Source of the DNA: Vibrio stylophorae
Lineage (GTDB): Bacteria > Pseudomonadota > Gammaproteobacteria > Enterobacterales > Vibrionaceae
Assembly (NCBI RefSeq): GCF_921293875.1
Contig: NZ_CAKLDI010000001.1
Location: 372,001-436,000, forward strand
DNA: 64,000 nucleotides
Direction of reading: 5' to 3'
The position numbers and the translations under genes are program-made. Positions within the stretch are counted from its first letter, which is position 1. The number at the start of each line of letters is the position of its first letter. Shown piece after piece: positions 35,852 through 46,463 of the stretch. The notes under the pieces are model-generated. The model was not told the origin of the DNA, did no database searches, and saw nothing but the letters and a program-made list of their open reading frames with translations.

Positions 35852-36679
35852 TTAATTCGCGGATTGATGAGCCGTAAGGCTGGGCTGATGGAAGTATTGC
35901 TGATCTTCCCAGCGCAGCATGGTCATGCCATTGCCCCACACGCAGCCACTATCTAAACAAATCACACCATGACCTTGGTATTGACCAAGCGCTGCCCAGT
36001 GACCAAAGATAACCGTTGGCAATTTATTGCGACGCGGTACATCAAACCAAGGCATTAAATCAGGATTTTCAAGGGCTTGAGGTGGCATTTTTTCCGCCAT
36101 ATCCAGCGCCCCATCGGCATAGCAAAATCGCATCCGAGTAAGGCTATTGATGGTAAAGCGTGTCTTTTCAAGTGGCGTGTGTGCATCGCACCAACGCGCA
36201 GGCTGATCGCCATACATCTGTTGTAGTAGCTGCTGATAGTTAGCACTTTGCAGCTGTTTTTCGATTAATTTGGCTTGCGTGGCTGCGGTTTTCAGATCCC
36301 ACTCAGGCGCAATGCCGGCATGACTGACCACAAAATCAAAGGTTGGGTGCTGGCGTAGCAAGGGTTGATGGCGCAGCCAAGTGAGTAAGGACTCACAGTC
36401 TGGCGCATCTAAAATCGCTTGGGTCTGATCTTTTGGATTGATGGTTTTAAAGCCATGCGCGACGGCTAGCAGGTGGAGATCATGATTGCCCAATACAGCT
36501 TTTGCACTATTGCCGAGCGATTGAATAAAGCGCAAGGTTTGCAAAGAAGCAGGGCCGCGAGCCACCAAATCACCGACCAGCCAAAGTTCATCAGTGGCTG
36601 GGTCAAAATGAACGCTTGAAAGCAGGGCTTGTAGTTCAGCTAAGCAGCCCTGTATATCACCGACAAGATAGGTGGCCAC
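35852..36679 (-). CDS. apaH: Diadenosine tetraphosphatase, symmetrical (ApaH)
   Basis: 275 residues. It cleaves Ap4A into two ADP and removes Np4 caps from RNA. The metallophosphatase motifs are YLVGDIQGCLAEL, WLVGDLVARGPAS, VLGNHDLHLLAVA and VSHAGIAPEWD, with FGHWAALGQY near the end. It starts at GTG, with the TAAGG made by the rsmA stop region serving as Shine-Dalgarno. Only 11 bp separate it from rsmA; the apaG gene that normally lies here is absent. Confidence 0.96.
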   Translation of the reverse strand: MATYLVGDIQGCLAELQALLSSVHFDPATDELWLVGDLVARGPASLQTLRFIQSLGNSAKAVLGNHDLHLLAVAHGFKTINPKDQTQAILDAPDCESLLTWLRHQPLLRQHPTFDFVVSHAGIAPEWDLKTAATQAKLIEKQLQSANYQQLLQQMYGDQPARWCDAHTPLEKTRFTINSLTRMRFCYADGALDMAEKMPPQALENPDLMPWFDVPRRNKLPTVIFGHWAALGQYQGHGVICLDSGCVWGNGMTMLRWEDQQYFHQPSLTAHQSAN

Positions 36680-36690
36680 GTGAAGGAACC

Positions 36691-37536
36691 TTATGCTTCG
36701 TCACTATTCGCTGGATTGTTATCTGTTGCATTGCCATGATTGGCATCAAGCCAGTTGGCCATCGCAACAAATTGTGCCAGCGAGAGGTTTTCTGGACGTA
36801 GCGTTGGGTTGATATCCAAAGACTCAAGCACGGTATCATCCATCAACTTTTTAAAGCAGTTACGTACGGTTTTACGGCGTTGGCCAAAACCTTCACGACA
36901 CACACGATCCAACCATTTTAAGTTGGTGGCAGGGTGTGGCAATTCAGCATGTGGGGTAAGACGAACCACAGCTGAGTCAACTTTTGGTGCTGGTTTAAAT
37001 GCCGTTGGCGGTACTTCCAATACTGGTGTTACTTTGCAGTAGTACTGCGCCATCACGGTCAAACGACCATAAGCCTTGCTACCAGGGCCAGCCGCAAGAC
37101 GGTTCACCACCTCTTTTTGTAGCATAAAGTGCATATCTTGAATGCAGCCGCTAAAGCTAAAGAGATGGAACATCAAAGGTGTTGATACGTTATAAGGCAA
37201 GTTACCAAATACACGCATTTTGTAATCAGGGCGTGCCAATGCAGAGAAATCAAATTGCATCGCATCAGCTTGGTTAATGGTGAGTTTGTCTTTAAGGACA
37301 GGGTGTACCATCAGACGTTCAGCAAGATCACGGTCAAGCTCAACAACAGTGAGGTGATCCACTTGCGCTGCAACAGGCTCAGTCAGTGCGCCAAGACCTG
37401 GGCCGATTTCGATCAGGTTTTCACCATTACGTGGGTTAATCGCTGAGACGATGCTGTCGATGATATAAGGATCATTCAAAAAGTTTTGGCCAAAGCGCTT
37501 ACGAGCGCGGTGACCCAGGTGAACTTTGTCACTCAT
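36691..37536 (-). CDS. rsmA: 16S rRNA dimethyladenosine transferase (RsmA/KsgA)
   Basis: 281 residues. It dimethylates A1518 and A1519 of 16S rRNA late in 30S assembly. Motifs: [33 protein letters not shown] (SAM site) and [16 protein letters not shown] (catalytic NLPY). The C-terminal extension ([18 protein letters not shown]) is short and acidic. Its start shares one base with the pdxA stop (TAATG), so it is coupled to pdxA. Confidence 0.97.
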   Translation of the reverse strand: MSDKVHLGHRARKRFGQNFLNDPYIIDSIVSAINPRNGENLIEIGPGLGALTEPVAAQVDHLTVVELDRDLAERLMVHPVLKDKLTINQADAMQFDFSALARPDYKMRVFGNLPYNVSTPLMFHLFSFSGCIQDMHFMLQKEVVNRLAAGPGSKAYGRLTVMAQYYCKVTPVLEVPPTAFKPAPKVDSAVVRLTPHAELPHPATNLKWLDRVCREGFGQRRKTVRNCFKKLMDDTVLESLDINPTLRPENLSLAQFVAMANWLDANHGNATDNNPANSDEA

Positions 37537-38531
37537 TACTGTTGTTCTACCATATGTTGCGCATAGGCGAGCGCTGTCCAGAGGCTGCCTGTGTCTGCGT
37601 TTCCAGTTCCAGCGAGATCTAACGCCGTTCCGTGATCTACTGAGGTGCGAATAAAGGGCAGGCCAAGGGTGATGTTCACCGCGTTGCCAAAGCCTTTGTA
37701 CTTAAGTACGGGCAACCCTTGATCGTGATACATGGCCAATACCGCATCGGCATCAGCGAGATATTTGGGTTGAAATAATGTGTCTGCGGGTAATGGACCA
37801 ATCAGGTTCATGCCGCGGCCGCGTAGTGTATCAAGGACTGGGGTGATGGTGTCAATTTCTTCGCGACCCAAACAGCCATCTTCGCCCGCATGTGGATTGA
37901 GGCCTGCGACCAATACTTTTGGCACAGCAATGCCAAATTTGCGCTTGAGGTCTTGCTCGAGAATTTCAATCACTTCCGTAAGCGATGCCTGGGTAATGGC
38001 ATCAGAAATGTCTTTAAGTGGTAAGTGAGTGGTTGCTAGCGCAACGCGAAGTCCCTCGGTTGCCAGCATCATCACGACTTTATGAACGCCAGCTTGCTCT
38101 TGGAAAAATTCTGTGTGGCCACTAAAAGGCACGCCAGCGCGGTTAATCACCCCTTTGTGCACTGGGCCTGTGACCACCGCGGCAAATTCACCACTTAAAC
38201 AGCCCTGTGCGGCGTAAGCAAGAGTGTCGAGGACATAGCGACCATTGGCTTCATTGAGCTTGCCAGCGATGGCTGGTGATGCCAAAGGTACATGTGCAAC
38301 CACAAGTTCACCAGCTTGGCTAGCACTGGCTGGTACATTGCTGTCATAGTCTTTTAGTTGAATTGTCAGCCCGAGCGACTTTGCGCGCTCTGCTAGTAGC
38401 GTTTTATCCGCGCACACAACCAATTGATGGGGCCAGCTATGCTGGCCCATGGTGATCATTAGGTCTGGGCCAATGCCAGCAGGTTCACCAGCAGTGACGA
38501 CAATGCGTTGGGTTGATTTATTGAGGGTCAC
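37536..38531 (-). CDS. pdxA: 4-hydroxythreonine-4-phosphate dehydrogenase (PdxA)
   Basis: 331 residues. It oxidises 4-phosphohydroxy-threonine in vitamin B6 synthesis. [25 protein letters not shown] with [18 protein letters not shown] and [12 protein letters not shown] hold the metal-binding histidines. It begins at GTG and overlaps the end of surA by 14 bases. Confidence 0.96.
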   Translation of the reverse strand: MTLNKSTQRIVVTAGEPAGIGPDLMITMGQHSWPHQLVVCADKTLLAERAKSLGLTIQLKDYDSNVPASASQAGELVVAHVPLASPAIAGKLNEANGRYVLDTLAYAAQGCLSGEFAAVVTGPVHKGVINRAGVPFSGHTEFFQEQAGVHKVVMMLATEGLRVALATTHLPLKDISDAITQASLTEVIEILEQDLKRKFGIAVPKVLVAGLNPHAGEDGCLGREEIDTITPVLDTLRGRGMNLIGPLPADTLFQPKYLADADAVLAMYHDQGLPVLKYKGFGNAVNITLGLPFIRTSVDHGTALDLAGTGNADTGSLWTALAYAQHMVEQQ

Positions 38532-39786
38532 GATTGATTACCTCAATGTAGGCGCTGTTGCGAAGTTGTAGCAGCCAGCTTTGTGCTTCGTCATTGAATT
38601 TGCGCCCCATCAGCATGCGATAGGCTTGATCCAACATAGCTTGCTCTGTGCGATCGACTTTTTTGCGACCAAGGACTTCGACAATATGCCAGCCGTGCGC
38701 AGTGACAAAAGGTTGGCCAATAACACCAATGGGTTGAGTCTCGATGGCATGCTGAAACTCGGGCACAAAAATACTTGGGTCTTGCCAGCCAAGGTTGCCA
38801 CCTTTGACGGCAGAACCTGGGTCATCACTGTATTCACTGGCCATTTTCGCAAAGCTCACCTCGCCACTGCGAATTGATTGTGCGATACGTTCGAGCTCAG
38901 CTTTAGCGCCTGCATCACTTAAGATTGGGGTGGTTTTGAGCAAAATATGGCGGCTATCAATCTCTTGCGCAGAGACGGTTTCGAGGCCTTTCACATCAAA
39001 AATTTTGAGAATATGGTAACCCTGACCGCTGCGGAATGGACCGATGATGGCACCTTTACCTTGCGCGCCAATTTGATCGGCAAAGAGGGTCGGCATCGCT
39101 TCTTTACGAAGCCAGCCCCAGTCACCGCCTTGTAGTGCCTTTGGACCATTAGATTCAGTAAAGGCAAGAGTGGCAAAATCAGCACCGTTGTTTAAGCGCT
39201 TCACGATTTGGTCAATGGCCGCTTTTGCATCTTCACTTTCGTCAAATTTCACCTGAATGTGGCCCAAGTGATATTGCACGTTTTGTGTGCTTTGATCTTG
39301 CAGTGCTTTGGCTAGTGCTTTGACTTCCTCTGGTAGCACGTTGATTTGGCGCTGAACAATGGCGCCACGAGCGCGGCCAGCAGCCATATCATCACGAACA
39401 CTTTGACGAAAATCAGCATAACTCACGCCGTTTTTCTCGACCGCGCGGCGCAGACCATCAACAGAAAGTCCTTCGCCTTTAGCAATGCGAGCAATGGCCT
39501 CATCAAGCTGTGCATCACTAATTTCAAGACCGATGCGTTTGGCTTGCTGAAGCTGTAACTCTTGGTCGATGAGGTTATCGATAATTTGATCGCGCATCAC
39601 GGATAAACTAGGAACGCTTTGTCCTTTTAGCGCTGCGTTCATCGTTAAAATTTGGTGAGCGCGATTGATATCACTTTCCAAAATGACGCCATCGTTGACG
39701 ATGACGGCCACCTGATCGAGTGACTGAGCTTGGGCTGGGGCAACAAGACTCACAACGCAAAGACACAGGTAAATCCACTTTTTCAT
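38518..39786 (-). CDS. surA: Periplasmic chaperone/peptidyl-prolyl isomerase SurA
   Basis: 422 residues from ATG at 39786, which gives a clean signal peptide [20 protein letters not shown] and a GGA site upstream; a longer frame adds an implausible 18 residues. SurA_N (about 20-150) starts [20 protein letters not shown]. Two parvulin domains follow (about 170-270 and 280-385; the second begins RHILLK). It escorts unfolded outer-membrane proteins, including LptD encoded just upstream. Confidence 0.96.
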   Translation of the reverse strand: MKKWIYLCLCVVSLVAPAQAQSLDQVAVIVNDGVILESDINRAHQILTMNAALKGQSVPSLSVMRDQIIDNLIDQELQLQQAKRIGLEISDAQLDEAIARIAKGEGLSVDGLRRAVEKNGVSYADFRQSVRDDMAAGRARGAIVQRQINVLPEEVKALAKALQDQSTQNVQYHLGHIQVKFDESEDAKAAIDQIVKRLNNGADFATLAFTESNGPKALQGGDWGWLRKEAMPTLFADQIGAQGKGAIIGPFRSGQGYHILKIFDVKGLETVSAQEIDSRHILLKTTPILSDAGAKAELERIAQSIRSGEVSFAKMASEYSDDPGSAVKGGNLGWQDPSIFVPEFQHAIETQPIGVIGQPFVTAHGWHIVEVLGRKKVDRTEQAMLDQAYRMLMGRKFNDEAQSWLLQLRNSAYIEVINRDPQ

Positions 39787-39843
39787 ACACAATCCACAAT
39801 CAAATAGCACAGAGTTGAGACCTTGCTGGCTCAATTTCATTCA

Positions 39844-42174
39844 TTAATTATTCAAATAAAATGGGCGACCATAACCTAAGGAATTACCACCATCAGTGGT
39901 GTCGAGATTTAGGTTTTGAGTGCTTAGGCCACGCAAGGATACGGTGAAGCTAATATTGTTCTCATAGTCCGCTTGTTGCGCGTCAAAGCTGTAGTCGCGA
40001 AGATATTCGTTATAACTGATGCCCATCGCCCAGCAAGCGGCTTCATAGGTGAGTCCTGCATAGCTTTGCAGCATGATATCTTCGTTGAGATCATGGTAGT
40101 AATTGGCGCGGAACTTCCAGTTATTGGTGATTGAAAAGCCTGTTTCAAAGCCCAGCTGTGAAATCCCTTCATCGGAGATAATTTGCTCACTACCTGGTAC
40201 AGATAAATTGACCGTTTGGCTAATATAATCTTTGGTGATGTAGCGATAGCTAAGCTGAGCAAAAGTACTATCTTGGCGGTATTCCATGGTGGTGTTAGCC
40301 AATTGTACTTGATTGATGTTGGCATCATATTGCAATGAACTATGGAAAAATAACCAATCTGCATAGTTAAAATCAGACTCGAGCGCCCAAGCTGAATAGG
40401 TTGGCGGCGCATCTTGCCCTGTCGGTGAAGTGTTACCAGTATCGTTTAGATAGAAGATTTGACCAAAGGACAGGTTAAATCGCTCGATGTAATCACTATC
40501 AAAATAACGGGTGGTGGCACCCACGCTGACTTGATTGGCTTCGGCGATATAGTCAATGCCACTATATTTGCGATCGCGGAACAGACCATAGTAATCAGTT
40601 TGTAGTAAGGTGGTGTCATAACCACCGCCAGCATAGTTAAATGGCTGATAAATCGCGCTTTGATCTTCTTTTGGAATATACAGATATTGAATTCGAGGCT
40701 CTAAGCTTTGGGTATAAGCATGGCCTGAGATCTCGGTGTCACGCTCAAGATAAACCCCACCATCCCAACGAAAGCTCGGTAGAGTGCGCGTCACAGAGGA
40801 TTCAAGTCGGTTGGTTTCGCCTGCATCGAGCGTAAGGTTGTCGATATTTTTTTGGTTGTAGTAGGTGTACATCAACTTGGCTTCGGTATTCATATACCAC
40901 CAAGTGTCGCTGAGCGGCAGTGAGATACTGGGCTCAAGATGAACGCGATCCGCAGAAGGCTTATTCGGGTCATCAGTTTCAAAGCGGCTGACACTGCTGT
41001 TCATATTCCAATCCAAACCCAGTAATGAGTTGGGATAATAGAAGTTGAAATCGAGCTGTGGCACTAAACGATAGGGCAGGCTATCGCCAGTCAGCTGCTG
41101 AAAATCACGCACCATGATACGACTGTTCCAATGCTGGTCGCGATAACTCACCGCGCCAGTTTGCATCAACTGGTTGTCTTCGCGTTGACCAATATCAGAA
41201 TCAAGATCGACAAAATAATTGGTATCACTGACGCGGCTGTAATCAGCCTCAATCAGCCAGTGCTGTTTATAGGTGCCGTAATGCTGCCAGTTAAAAGCCC
41301 AGCGTTTGCCAAGACTCGGATTTTTTTTATCTGAATCGAGAATTTCACCGCTGAGCGAACCTTCGCCAATATCCCAGAGGTAGCGAAATTCGGCGCCCAT
41401 TTGCAGGCCGCGTTTTTCCATATATTTGGGGGTCAAGGTGAGATCGTAATTGGGCGCGATATTCCAATAAAATGGCAGTTCAAACTCTAAGCCGTCACGA
41501 GAGCCGATACCAATGGTTGGAAATAGAAAACCTGTGAGGCGCTGTTCGCCTACAGGAACACGCAGCCATGGCGCATAGAGAATGGGCACATCGAGCACTT
41601 CAAAGCGCGCGTTATAAAAATCGGCGTAGGGACTGTCGTCGTCTCGCTCAATATGGCTGGCAGAGAAATTCCAGCTTTTATCGCCTTCTGGACAAGTGGT
41701 AAAGGAGCCATCTTGCAGGCGAAAAATTTTCTGACCGTCTTTGTATACGCGATAAGCTTCACCGCGACCTTGTTGGCATAGCAGGCGATATTTCGCGTTA
41801 TGCATCTCAGAGTCTTCGGTGGTGAGATTGGTCACCAACTTGTCACTTTTGACTTCAACTTGGCCATCACTAAAGATCACATCACCTTCGGCCGTCACAA
41901 TATTTTCAGGTTGGCGTAGGGTCGCACTATCCGCTTGCATATAGCGCGCGCCTTGTCTTACGGTGACATCGCCTTCATATTGTGCATAACTTTCACTAAT
42001 CGCCTTGGCGGTATTGGCCTTGATGGTGATTGGCTGATCGTTAACCGTTTCGCTATCTTGCGTTGCAGGTGCGCATTGCTCATGGGGCAGTGCGCTGGTG
42101 TCCTCGGCAAGGCTTGGGCTCGAGAGTAATAGTCCAATCAGTGGGGTAAGGGCACGACGAGCATGAGGTAGCAT
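39844..42174 (-). CDS. lptD: LPS assembly protein LptD
   Basis: 776 residues from ATG at 42174, which puts a signal peptide (MLPHARRALTPLIGLLLSSPSLA) at the N-terminus. The jellyroll LptA-like domain (about 50-180) has YEGDVTVRQGARYMQADSATL and DGQVEVKSDKL. The rest is a 26-strand beta barrel with alternating aromatic residues. Cys residues near the N-terminus (HEQCAP, LLCQQ, TTCPEGD) and one late (EAACWAMG) could form the disulfides of the family. With LptE it inserts lipopolysaccharide into the outer leaflet. It heads lptD-surA-pdxA-rsmA-apaH and is divergent from djlA. Confidence 0.95.
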   Translation of the reverse strand: MLPHARRALTPLIGLLLSSPSLAEDTSALPHEQCAPATQDSETVNDQPITIKANTAKAISESYAQYEGDVTVRQGARYMQADSATLRQPENIVTAEGDVIFSDGQVEVKSDKLVTNLTTEDSEMHNAKYRLLCQQGRGEAYRVYKDGQKIFRLQDGSFTTCPEGDKSWNFSASHIERDDDSPYADFYNARFEVLDVPILYAPWLRVPVGEQRLTGFLFPTIGIGSRDGLEFELPFYWNIAPNYDLTLTPKYMEKRGLQMGAEFRYLWDIGEGSLSGEILDSDKKNPSLGKRWAFNWQHYGTYKQHWLIEADYSRVSDTNYFVDLDSDIGQREDNQLMQTGAVSYRDQHWNSRIMVRDFQQLTGDSLPYRLVPQLDFNFYYPNSLLGLDWNMNSSVSRFETDDPNKPSADRVHLEPSISLPLSDTWWYMNTEAKLMYTYYNQKNIDNLTLDAGETNRLESSVTRTLPSFRWDGGVYLERDTEISGHAYTQSLEPRIQYLYIPKEDQSAIYQPFNYAGGGYDTTLLQTDYYGLFRDRKYSGIDYIAEANQVSVGATTRYFDSDYIERFNLSFGQIFYLNDTGNTSPTGQDAPPTYSAWALESDFNYADWLFFHSSLQYDANINQVQLANTTMEYRQDSTFAQLSYRYITKDYISQTVNLSVPGSEQIISDEGISQLGFETGFSITNNWKFRANYYHDLNEDIMLQSYAGLTYEAACWAMGISYNEYLRDYSFDAQQADYENNISFTVSLRGLSTQNLNLDTTDGGNSLGYGRPFYLNN

Positions 42175-42355
42175 TTGACAGGGTAATCCTTTTTCTTCGC
42201 GGCAAAAAAGTCTATTGTGGACAACCAAAAGATAGAATCAGTTCGATCGCCAGCGTGCTGGCTATCATAATGCAATTTTATCAGTAACCACAGCACCTTG
42301 ACGATGAAGTGTGCGATTAATTTGCAAACACATAGATAAAATGAGGATTGAGCAC

Positions 42356-43210
42356 GTGTGGGGTAGAATTCTCGGCACTCTATTTGGATTTATTTTAGGA
42401 CGCTGGATTGGCGCCATTTTGGGCTTTATGGTGGGATCCTATTTCGATCACGCCAACGCAAAACTTTATCGATTTAATAGCCCTTTTTCAGGCCAGCCTT
42501 TTGGCAATAATCAGCAGCAAAGCAACGATTTCTTTTATGCTGCTTTTGCTGTGATGGGTCATATCGCTAAAGCCAAAGGGCGGGTGAGCCAAAAGGAGAT
42601 TGCCGTTGCAACGGCATTGATGGATCGCATGGGGCTCGATGCTGAGCGCCGCGCCAAAGCGCAGCAAGCATTTCGCGAAGGTAAAGATCCGCATTTTGCA
42701 CTGAATCAAGTGTTGCAAGACCTGAGACAAGTGTGTGTCGGCCGTCATGATTTGATTCAGTTCTTTCTAGAGCTACAAATCTCTTTGGCCTTTGCTGATG
42801 GCGAAATTCATCCCAATGAGCGCGCAGCCCTGTATCAAATTGCGACCCAGCTTGGTTTTTCTGAACGACAAATGGCGCAGCATTTGCGCATGCGTGAAGC
42901 AGCGATGCGTTTTCAGCAAAACAATTTCCGCTCCTACTATTCACAGCAACAATCACAGCAGCAATATCAGCAAGCGGATCCACGAACCGCTCGCGATCAA
43001 ATTGCCGATGCTTGTACTGTTTTAGGCGTGGCTGCAGATGCGGATGGTAAAACCATTAAGCGCGCTTATCGCAAGCTGATGAGCGAGCATCATCCAGACA
43101 AATTGGTGGCAAAAGGTTTACCGCCAGAGATGATGGAGATTGCTAAGGAAAAGGCGCAAGAGATTCAAGCTGCCTATGAGGTGCTGCGCAAGCACCACGG
43201 GATTAAGTAA
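42356..43210 (+). CDS. djlA: Co-chaperone DjlA
   Basis: 284 residues from GTG at 42356 with GAGGA eight bases upstream; ATGs at 42311 and 42341 would add residues not seen in E. coli DjlA. A glycine-containing N-terminal membrane helix (GTLFGFILGRWIGAILGFMVG) anchors it. The central TerB-like helical domain (about 50-180) has VMGHIAKAKGRVSQKEI and ELQISLAFADGEIHPNERAAL. A Gln-rich linker and the C-terminal J domain (about 215-284) with EHHPDKLVAKGLPPEMMEIAK and the HPD motif follow. It stimulates DnaK. Confidence 0.95.
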   Translation: MWGRILGTLFGFILGRWIGAILGFMVGSYFDHANAKLYRFNSPFSGQPFGNNQQQSNDFFYAAFAVMGHIAKAKGRVSQKEIAVATALMDRMGLDAERRAKAQQAFREGKDPHFALNQVLQDLRQVCVGRHDLIQFFLELQISLAFADGEIHPNERAALYQIATQLGFSERQMAQHLRMREAAMRFQQNNFRSYYSQQQSQQQYQQADPRTARDQIADACTVLGVAADADGKTIKRAYRKLMSEHHPDKLVAKGLPPEMMEIAKEKAQEIQAAYEVLRKHHGIK

Positions 43211-43256
43211 TGGCTATTATCAAATAAATAGGCCAACCTACTGATAAACAAAAAAT

Positions 43257-43284
43257 AAAAAGCGCTCATGATGAGCGCTTTTTT
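43257..43284. terminator. djlA/pssA terminator
   Basis: AAAAGCGCTCAT-G-ATGAGCGCTTTTTT hairpin between convergent djlA and pssA. Confidence 0.86.
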
Positions 43285-43319
43285 GATGCCTAATTTGATA
43301 TCTGGCGGTTGAAGTCAGA

Positions 43320-44669
43320 TTAAAGAATTTGACTTAAAATCGCATCAACCTTGACTCGGCGAAGACGCTTGAGTAGACGCTTCACTGGCATTGGGTATTG
43401 TTCCAAATCCTCAACTTCAAGATAGGAGTTCAGGCGTGTGGTATGGGTCAAAATACAATCCAATTCACGCTGTTTTTGCTCGCGAAGATGCCCCTGTGGA
43501 TCTTGAATCAAAATGGCATTTTCAAGATCAAGTTTCCATGCGCGAGGGTTGAGGTTACTGCCCGTGATCAACATATAACGCTGATCAATCCAGATCCCCT
43601 TAAGGTGGAAGCTGTTATCGTCATGGCGCCATAGATGCAGATTCAAACGACCATCATTGATCTCTTGCTGATGACGTTTGGCAAATTTGCGCAGATTGAC
43701 CTCATAAAGATAAGGCAGCCCACCAATGGTGCGAAACGGCTCGCTGGGTGGAATGTAGAAGTCATTGGCGGTTTTATCACCGACAATAATGGTGACTTTC
43801 ACACCACGTCTCATGGCGTTGCGTACTTCTTTGCTCAAACTTTTTGGCAAATTGAAGTAAGGGGTACAGATGGTGATCTCATGCTGAGCACTCGCCAAAA
43901 GTGTTTGAATTAGAAAGTTCAAACGGTTACGGCGTTTACCAAGGCCGACCACTGGGGTCAGTGAAATATGTTCATCACCAACACGTTGCGGCTCAAATTG
44001 ATAGCTAGCGTGTTGCAGGCGACCACGAAGCTGACGAATCGCTGGCTTAAGTGATTTGGTGCTTGGTCGGCATGGTTGCGCTAGGCAGTTGACCGCGTCA
44101 CTTTCAAGCATATTGTCGAGCACATATTGCGCCATGCTGTCAGCAAGCGATTGATTACGCAAAATATGGTAGCGGTCATAGCGGTAGCGTTCGTGCTGCG
44201 CTAAGTAAACATCGTTTAAGCTGGCGCCGCTGTAGATCACCTGATCGTCGACGATAAAGCCTTTGAGGTGCAGTACACCAAAGACTTCACGATTTTTCAC
44301 TGGCACACCATAAATCTCAATGGCATGTTCATATTTTTCGGCATATTGGCGATACAGTGCCGCGTTGCCGTCAGAGGCGGCTGCGCCAATTAAACCGCGC
44401 TGCGCGCGATGCCAGTCAACAAAGACTTTAATATCGAGTGCCGGGTTCTTTTGTTTGGCTTGGTAGAGCGAATCCAAAATAGCGCGGCCAGCTTCATCGT
44501 CTTGCAAGTACAGTGCGACGATATAGATGCGATGCTGCGCTTCGCTGATCGCTTGATGAAGTCGGGCACGGAAAGATGACGCGTCAAACAGCGTTTCAAG
44601 ATCGGCTGGATGATGTGCAATGCAGGGCAATTGTGCTAAGCGCTGCTGTTTCGCACTCAATACGTCCAT
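43320..44669 (-). CDS. pssA: CDP-diacylglycerol-serine O-phosphatidyltransferase (PssA, PLD type)
   Basis: 449 residues, near the 451 of E. coli PssA. It makes phosphatidylserine, the precursor of phosphatidylethanolamine, and is a peripheral membrane enzyme. The two phospholipase-D catalytic motifs are HLKGFIVDDQVIYSGASLND and HLKGIWIDQRYMLITGSNLNPR (HxK-x4-D type). ICTPYFNLPKSLSKEVRNAMRRG is also family-specific. The C-terminus is basic, suiting ribosome or membrane contact. It stands alone. Confidence 0.95.
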   Translation of the reverse strand: MDVLSAKQQRLAQLPCIAHHPADLETLFDASSFRARLHQAISEAQHRIYIVALYLQDDEAGRAILDSLYQAKQKNPALDIKVFVDWHRAQRGLIGAAASDGNAALYRQYAEKYEHAIEIYGVPVKNREVFGVLHLKGFIVDDQVIYSGASLNDVYLAQHERYRYDRYHILRNQSLADSMAQYVLDNMLESDAVNCLAQPCRPSTKSLKPAIRQLRGRLQHASYQFEPQRVGDEHISLTPVVGLGKRRNRLNFLIQTLLASAQHEITICTPYFNLPKSLSKEVRNAMRRGVKVTIIVGDKTANDFYIPPSEPFRTIGGLPYLYEVNLRKFAKRHQQEINDGRLNLHLWRHDDNSFHLKGIWIDQRYMLITGSNLNPRAWKLDLENAILIQDPQGHLREQKQRELDCILTHTTRLNSYLEVEDLEQYPMPVKRLLKRLRRVKVDAILSQIL

Positions 44670-44902
44670 AGGGCCTCGTCAAAATCTAAATCAAAAGAAA
44701 AACAACCGTGCATTCTACCAGAAAGCACCGAAAAAGCGCGACTTGTTGTTTTTACATCCCTTTTTGTATCGTGAAATTGCGGATTTTGTCATAAAAATCA
44801 GCTGTTTTATCACAATAAAAAAGCGTTAAAAAATAACCGAGTGTGATGGGTTTACGGGCATTATTTGTGAATAGTGCAAATATTTCGCGTAAAAAAGACC
44901 AT
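44670..44902. other. AT-rich spacer between pssA and the chitobiose operon
   Basis: About 230 bp upstream of pssA with no ORF. It contains A runs and must hold the pssA promoter, which I cannot place confidently. Confidence 0.4.
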
Positions 44903-44930
44903 AAAAAAAGGGCAACCCGAAGGTTACCCT
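44903..44930 (-). terminator. Terminator of the chitobiose operon
   Basis: On the minus strand AGGGTAACC-TTCG-GGTTGCCCT followed by TTTTTTTA: a nine-pair stem (one G-T) with a stable TTCG-type loop, 49 bp after the last gene of the operon. Confidence 0.86.
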
Positions 44931-44978
44931 AGGTCGCTCAATTTTGGCCATAGAGCGACAACGAACAACGATGCAGCC

Positions 44979-46391
44979 TTAAACTTTCAAAAAGGCTTTC
45001 AGTTGTTCTAGCACAGCTTCAGCTTCATCTTTGGTTGCCATTTCGACAAACAAGCGAAGCAATGGCTCTGTGCCAGAGAAGCGAGCAAGTGCCCAGCCGC
45101 CATTTTTGAAGTAGACTTTCGCGCCATCTTCATAGCTAACTTTTTCCACTTCATAATCAAAAGCTGGTAACGCTTTTTCGACATAGATTTTGTCGTAAAT
45201 GCGGCCGCGCTCTTTGGCTGGGAATTTACAATCGCCTTCAGCAGTGTACATAAAGCCATATTTGCCGTAGATCTCGTCCAATAGCTCAGAGATCTTCTTG
45301 CCAGTCACACTGATCATCTCAACCAGAATGCTTGAGGCAAATACGCCATCTTTACCTTTGATGTGACCGCGAATGGTGAGGCCGCCAGAGCTTTCGCCAC
45401 CAATCAATGAGTCATCGGCTTCCATTTGTGAGCTGATGTGTTTAAAGCCAACAGGCACTTCAAAGCACTTCTCACCATGGTCTGCTGCAATCGCGTCAAG
45501 TAGGTGGGTGGTTGCGATATTACGAACCACAGAGCCTTTCCAGCCCTTGTACTTGAGCATGTAGTAGTAAAGCAGCATCAGCACTTCGTTTGCAGAAACG
45601 AAGTTGCCTTTTTCATCGATGATACCCAGACGATCGGCGTCGCCATCGGTACCGATACCGATGTCATAGCCTTTTTCCGCAGTCAGGTGCTTCAAGCGGA
45701 ACAGGGTTGCTGCGCTTGGGCTTGGCATACGGCCATCAAAGCCTGGGTTTTCGTTATCGTTGATTACGTCTACTTCACAGCGGGCGCTAATCAGTACGGT
45801 TTGTAGGGCGTTTTTCGCCACACCAAACATAGGATCGATCAATACTTTGAGGCTGGCATTGCGAATTGCTTCCATATCCACAAAGTCGATGATCGAATCA
45901 ACAAATTCGTTCATTGGGTTGATGATAACAATGCTGCCAGCTTCGATGGCGTCATCAAACTCAATGGTTTTAATGTCTGCGGCGGTGAGTGTCGCAATGG
46001 CAGACTCAATTTTTTGCGTGATCACTTCATCGGCGTCTCGGCCGCCTTCGATAAACACCTTAATGCCGTTGTAATCGGCTGGGTTATGCGATGCTGTGAT
46101 ACATGCTGAATAGGCACAACCCATGTTTTTGGCTTTAAACATCACCACAGGGGTTGGGACATATTTGTTGATAAAGCTAACGGTAATGCCGTTGGCTGCC
46201 ATCACTTCAGCAAACCAGCGCGATGCTTTATCAGACAGGAAGCGACGGTCAAAGCCAACAACGAAACCGCGATCTGTGACTTTTTCATTGATCATCACTT
46301 GCGCTAGGGCTTGCGCCACAAAGCAAACATTCTCGCGGGTAAATTCGTCGCCGATAATGGCACGCCAACCACCGGTTCCAAATTGGATCAT
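44979..46391 (-). CDS. Phosphohexomutase (GlcNAc-1-P/GlcNAc-6-P mutase type) of the chitobiose operon
   Basis: 470 residues, alpha-D-phosphohexomutase family with four domains. The phosphoserine loop is CITASHNPADYNG, the metal loop GTDGDADRLGI, the sugar loop GGESSGGLTIRG and the phosphate loop ARFSGTEPLLRLFV. Its place at the end of the operon, downstream of chitobiose phosphorylase, suggests that it converts the released GlcNAc-1-phosphate to GlcNAc-6-phosphate for glycolysis. Related mutases act on several hexoses, so the substrate is inferred. An AGGAG precedes the start. Confidence 0.9.
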   Translation of the reverse strand: MIQFGTGGWRAIIGDEFTRENVCFVAQALAQVMINEKVTDRGFVVGFDRRFLSDKASRWFAEVMAANGITVSFINKYVPTPVVMFKAKNMGCAYSACITASHNPADYNGIKVFIEGGRDADEVITQKIESAIATLTAADIKTIEFDDAIEAGSIVIINPMNEFVDSIIDFVDMEAIRNASLKVLIDPMFGVAKNALQTVLISARCEVDVINDNENPGFDGRMPSPSAATLFRLKHLTAEKGYDIGIGTDGDADRLGIIDEKGNFVSANEVLMLLYYYMLKYKGWKGSVVRNIATTHLLDAIAADHGEKCFEVPVGFKHISSQMEADDSLIGGESSGGLTIRGHIKGKDGVFASSILVEMISVTGKKISELLDEIYGKYGFMYTAEGDCKFPAKERGRIYDKIYVEKALPAFDYEVEKVSYEDGAKVYFKNGGWALARFSGTEPLLRLFVEMATKDEAEAVLEQLKAFLKV

Positions 46392-46432
46392 GATTGAACT
46401 CCTATTTCAAAAATGGATAACCAAGGCAACAT

Positions 46433-46448
46433 GGGGCCCGTAGGCCCC
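46433..46448 (-). other. Small intercistronic hairpin
   Basis: GGGGCC-CGTA-GGCCCC, six GC pairs, between the phosphorylase and mutase genes. No T run; it may modulate message decay. Confidence 0.4.
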
Positions 46449-46463
46449 AGATTGGAATGGTGA

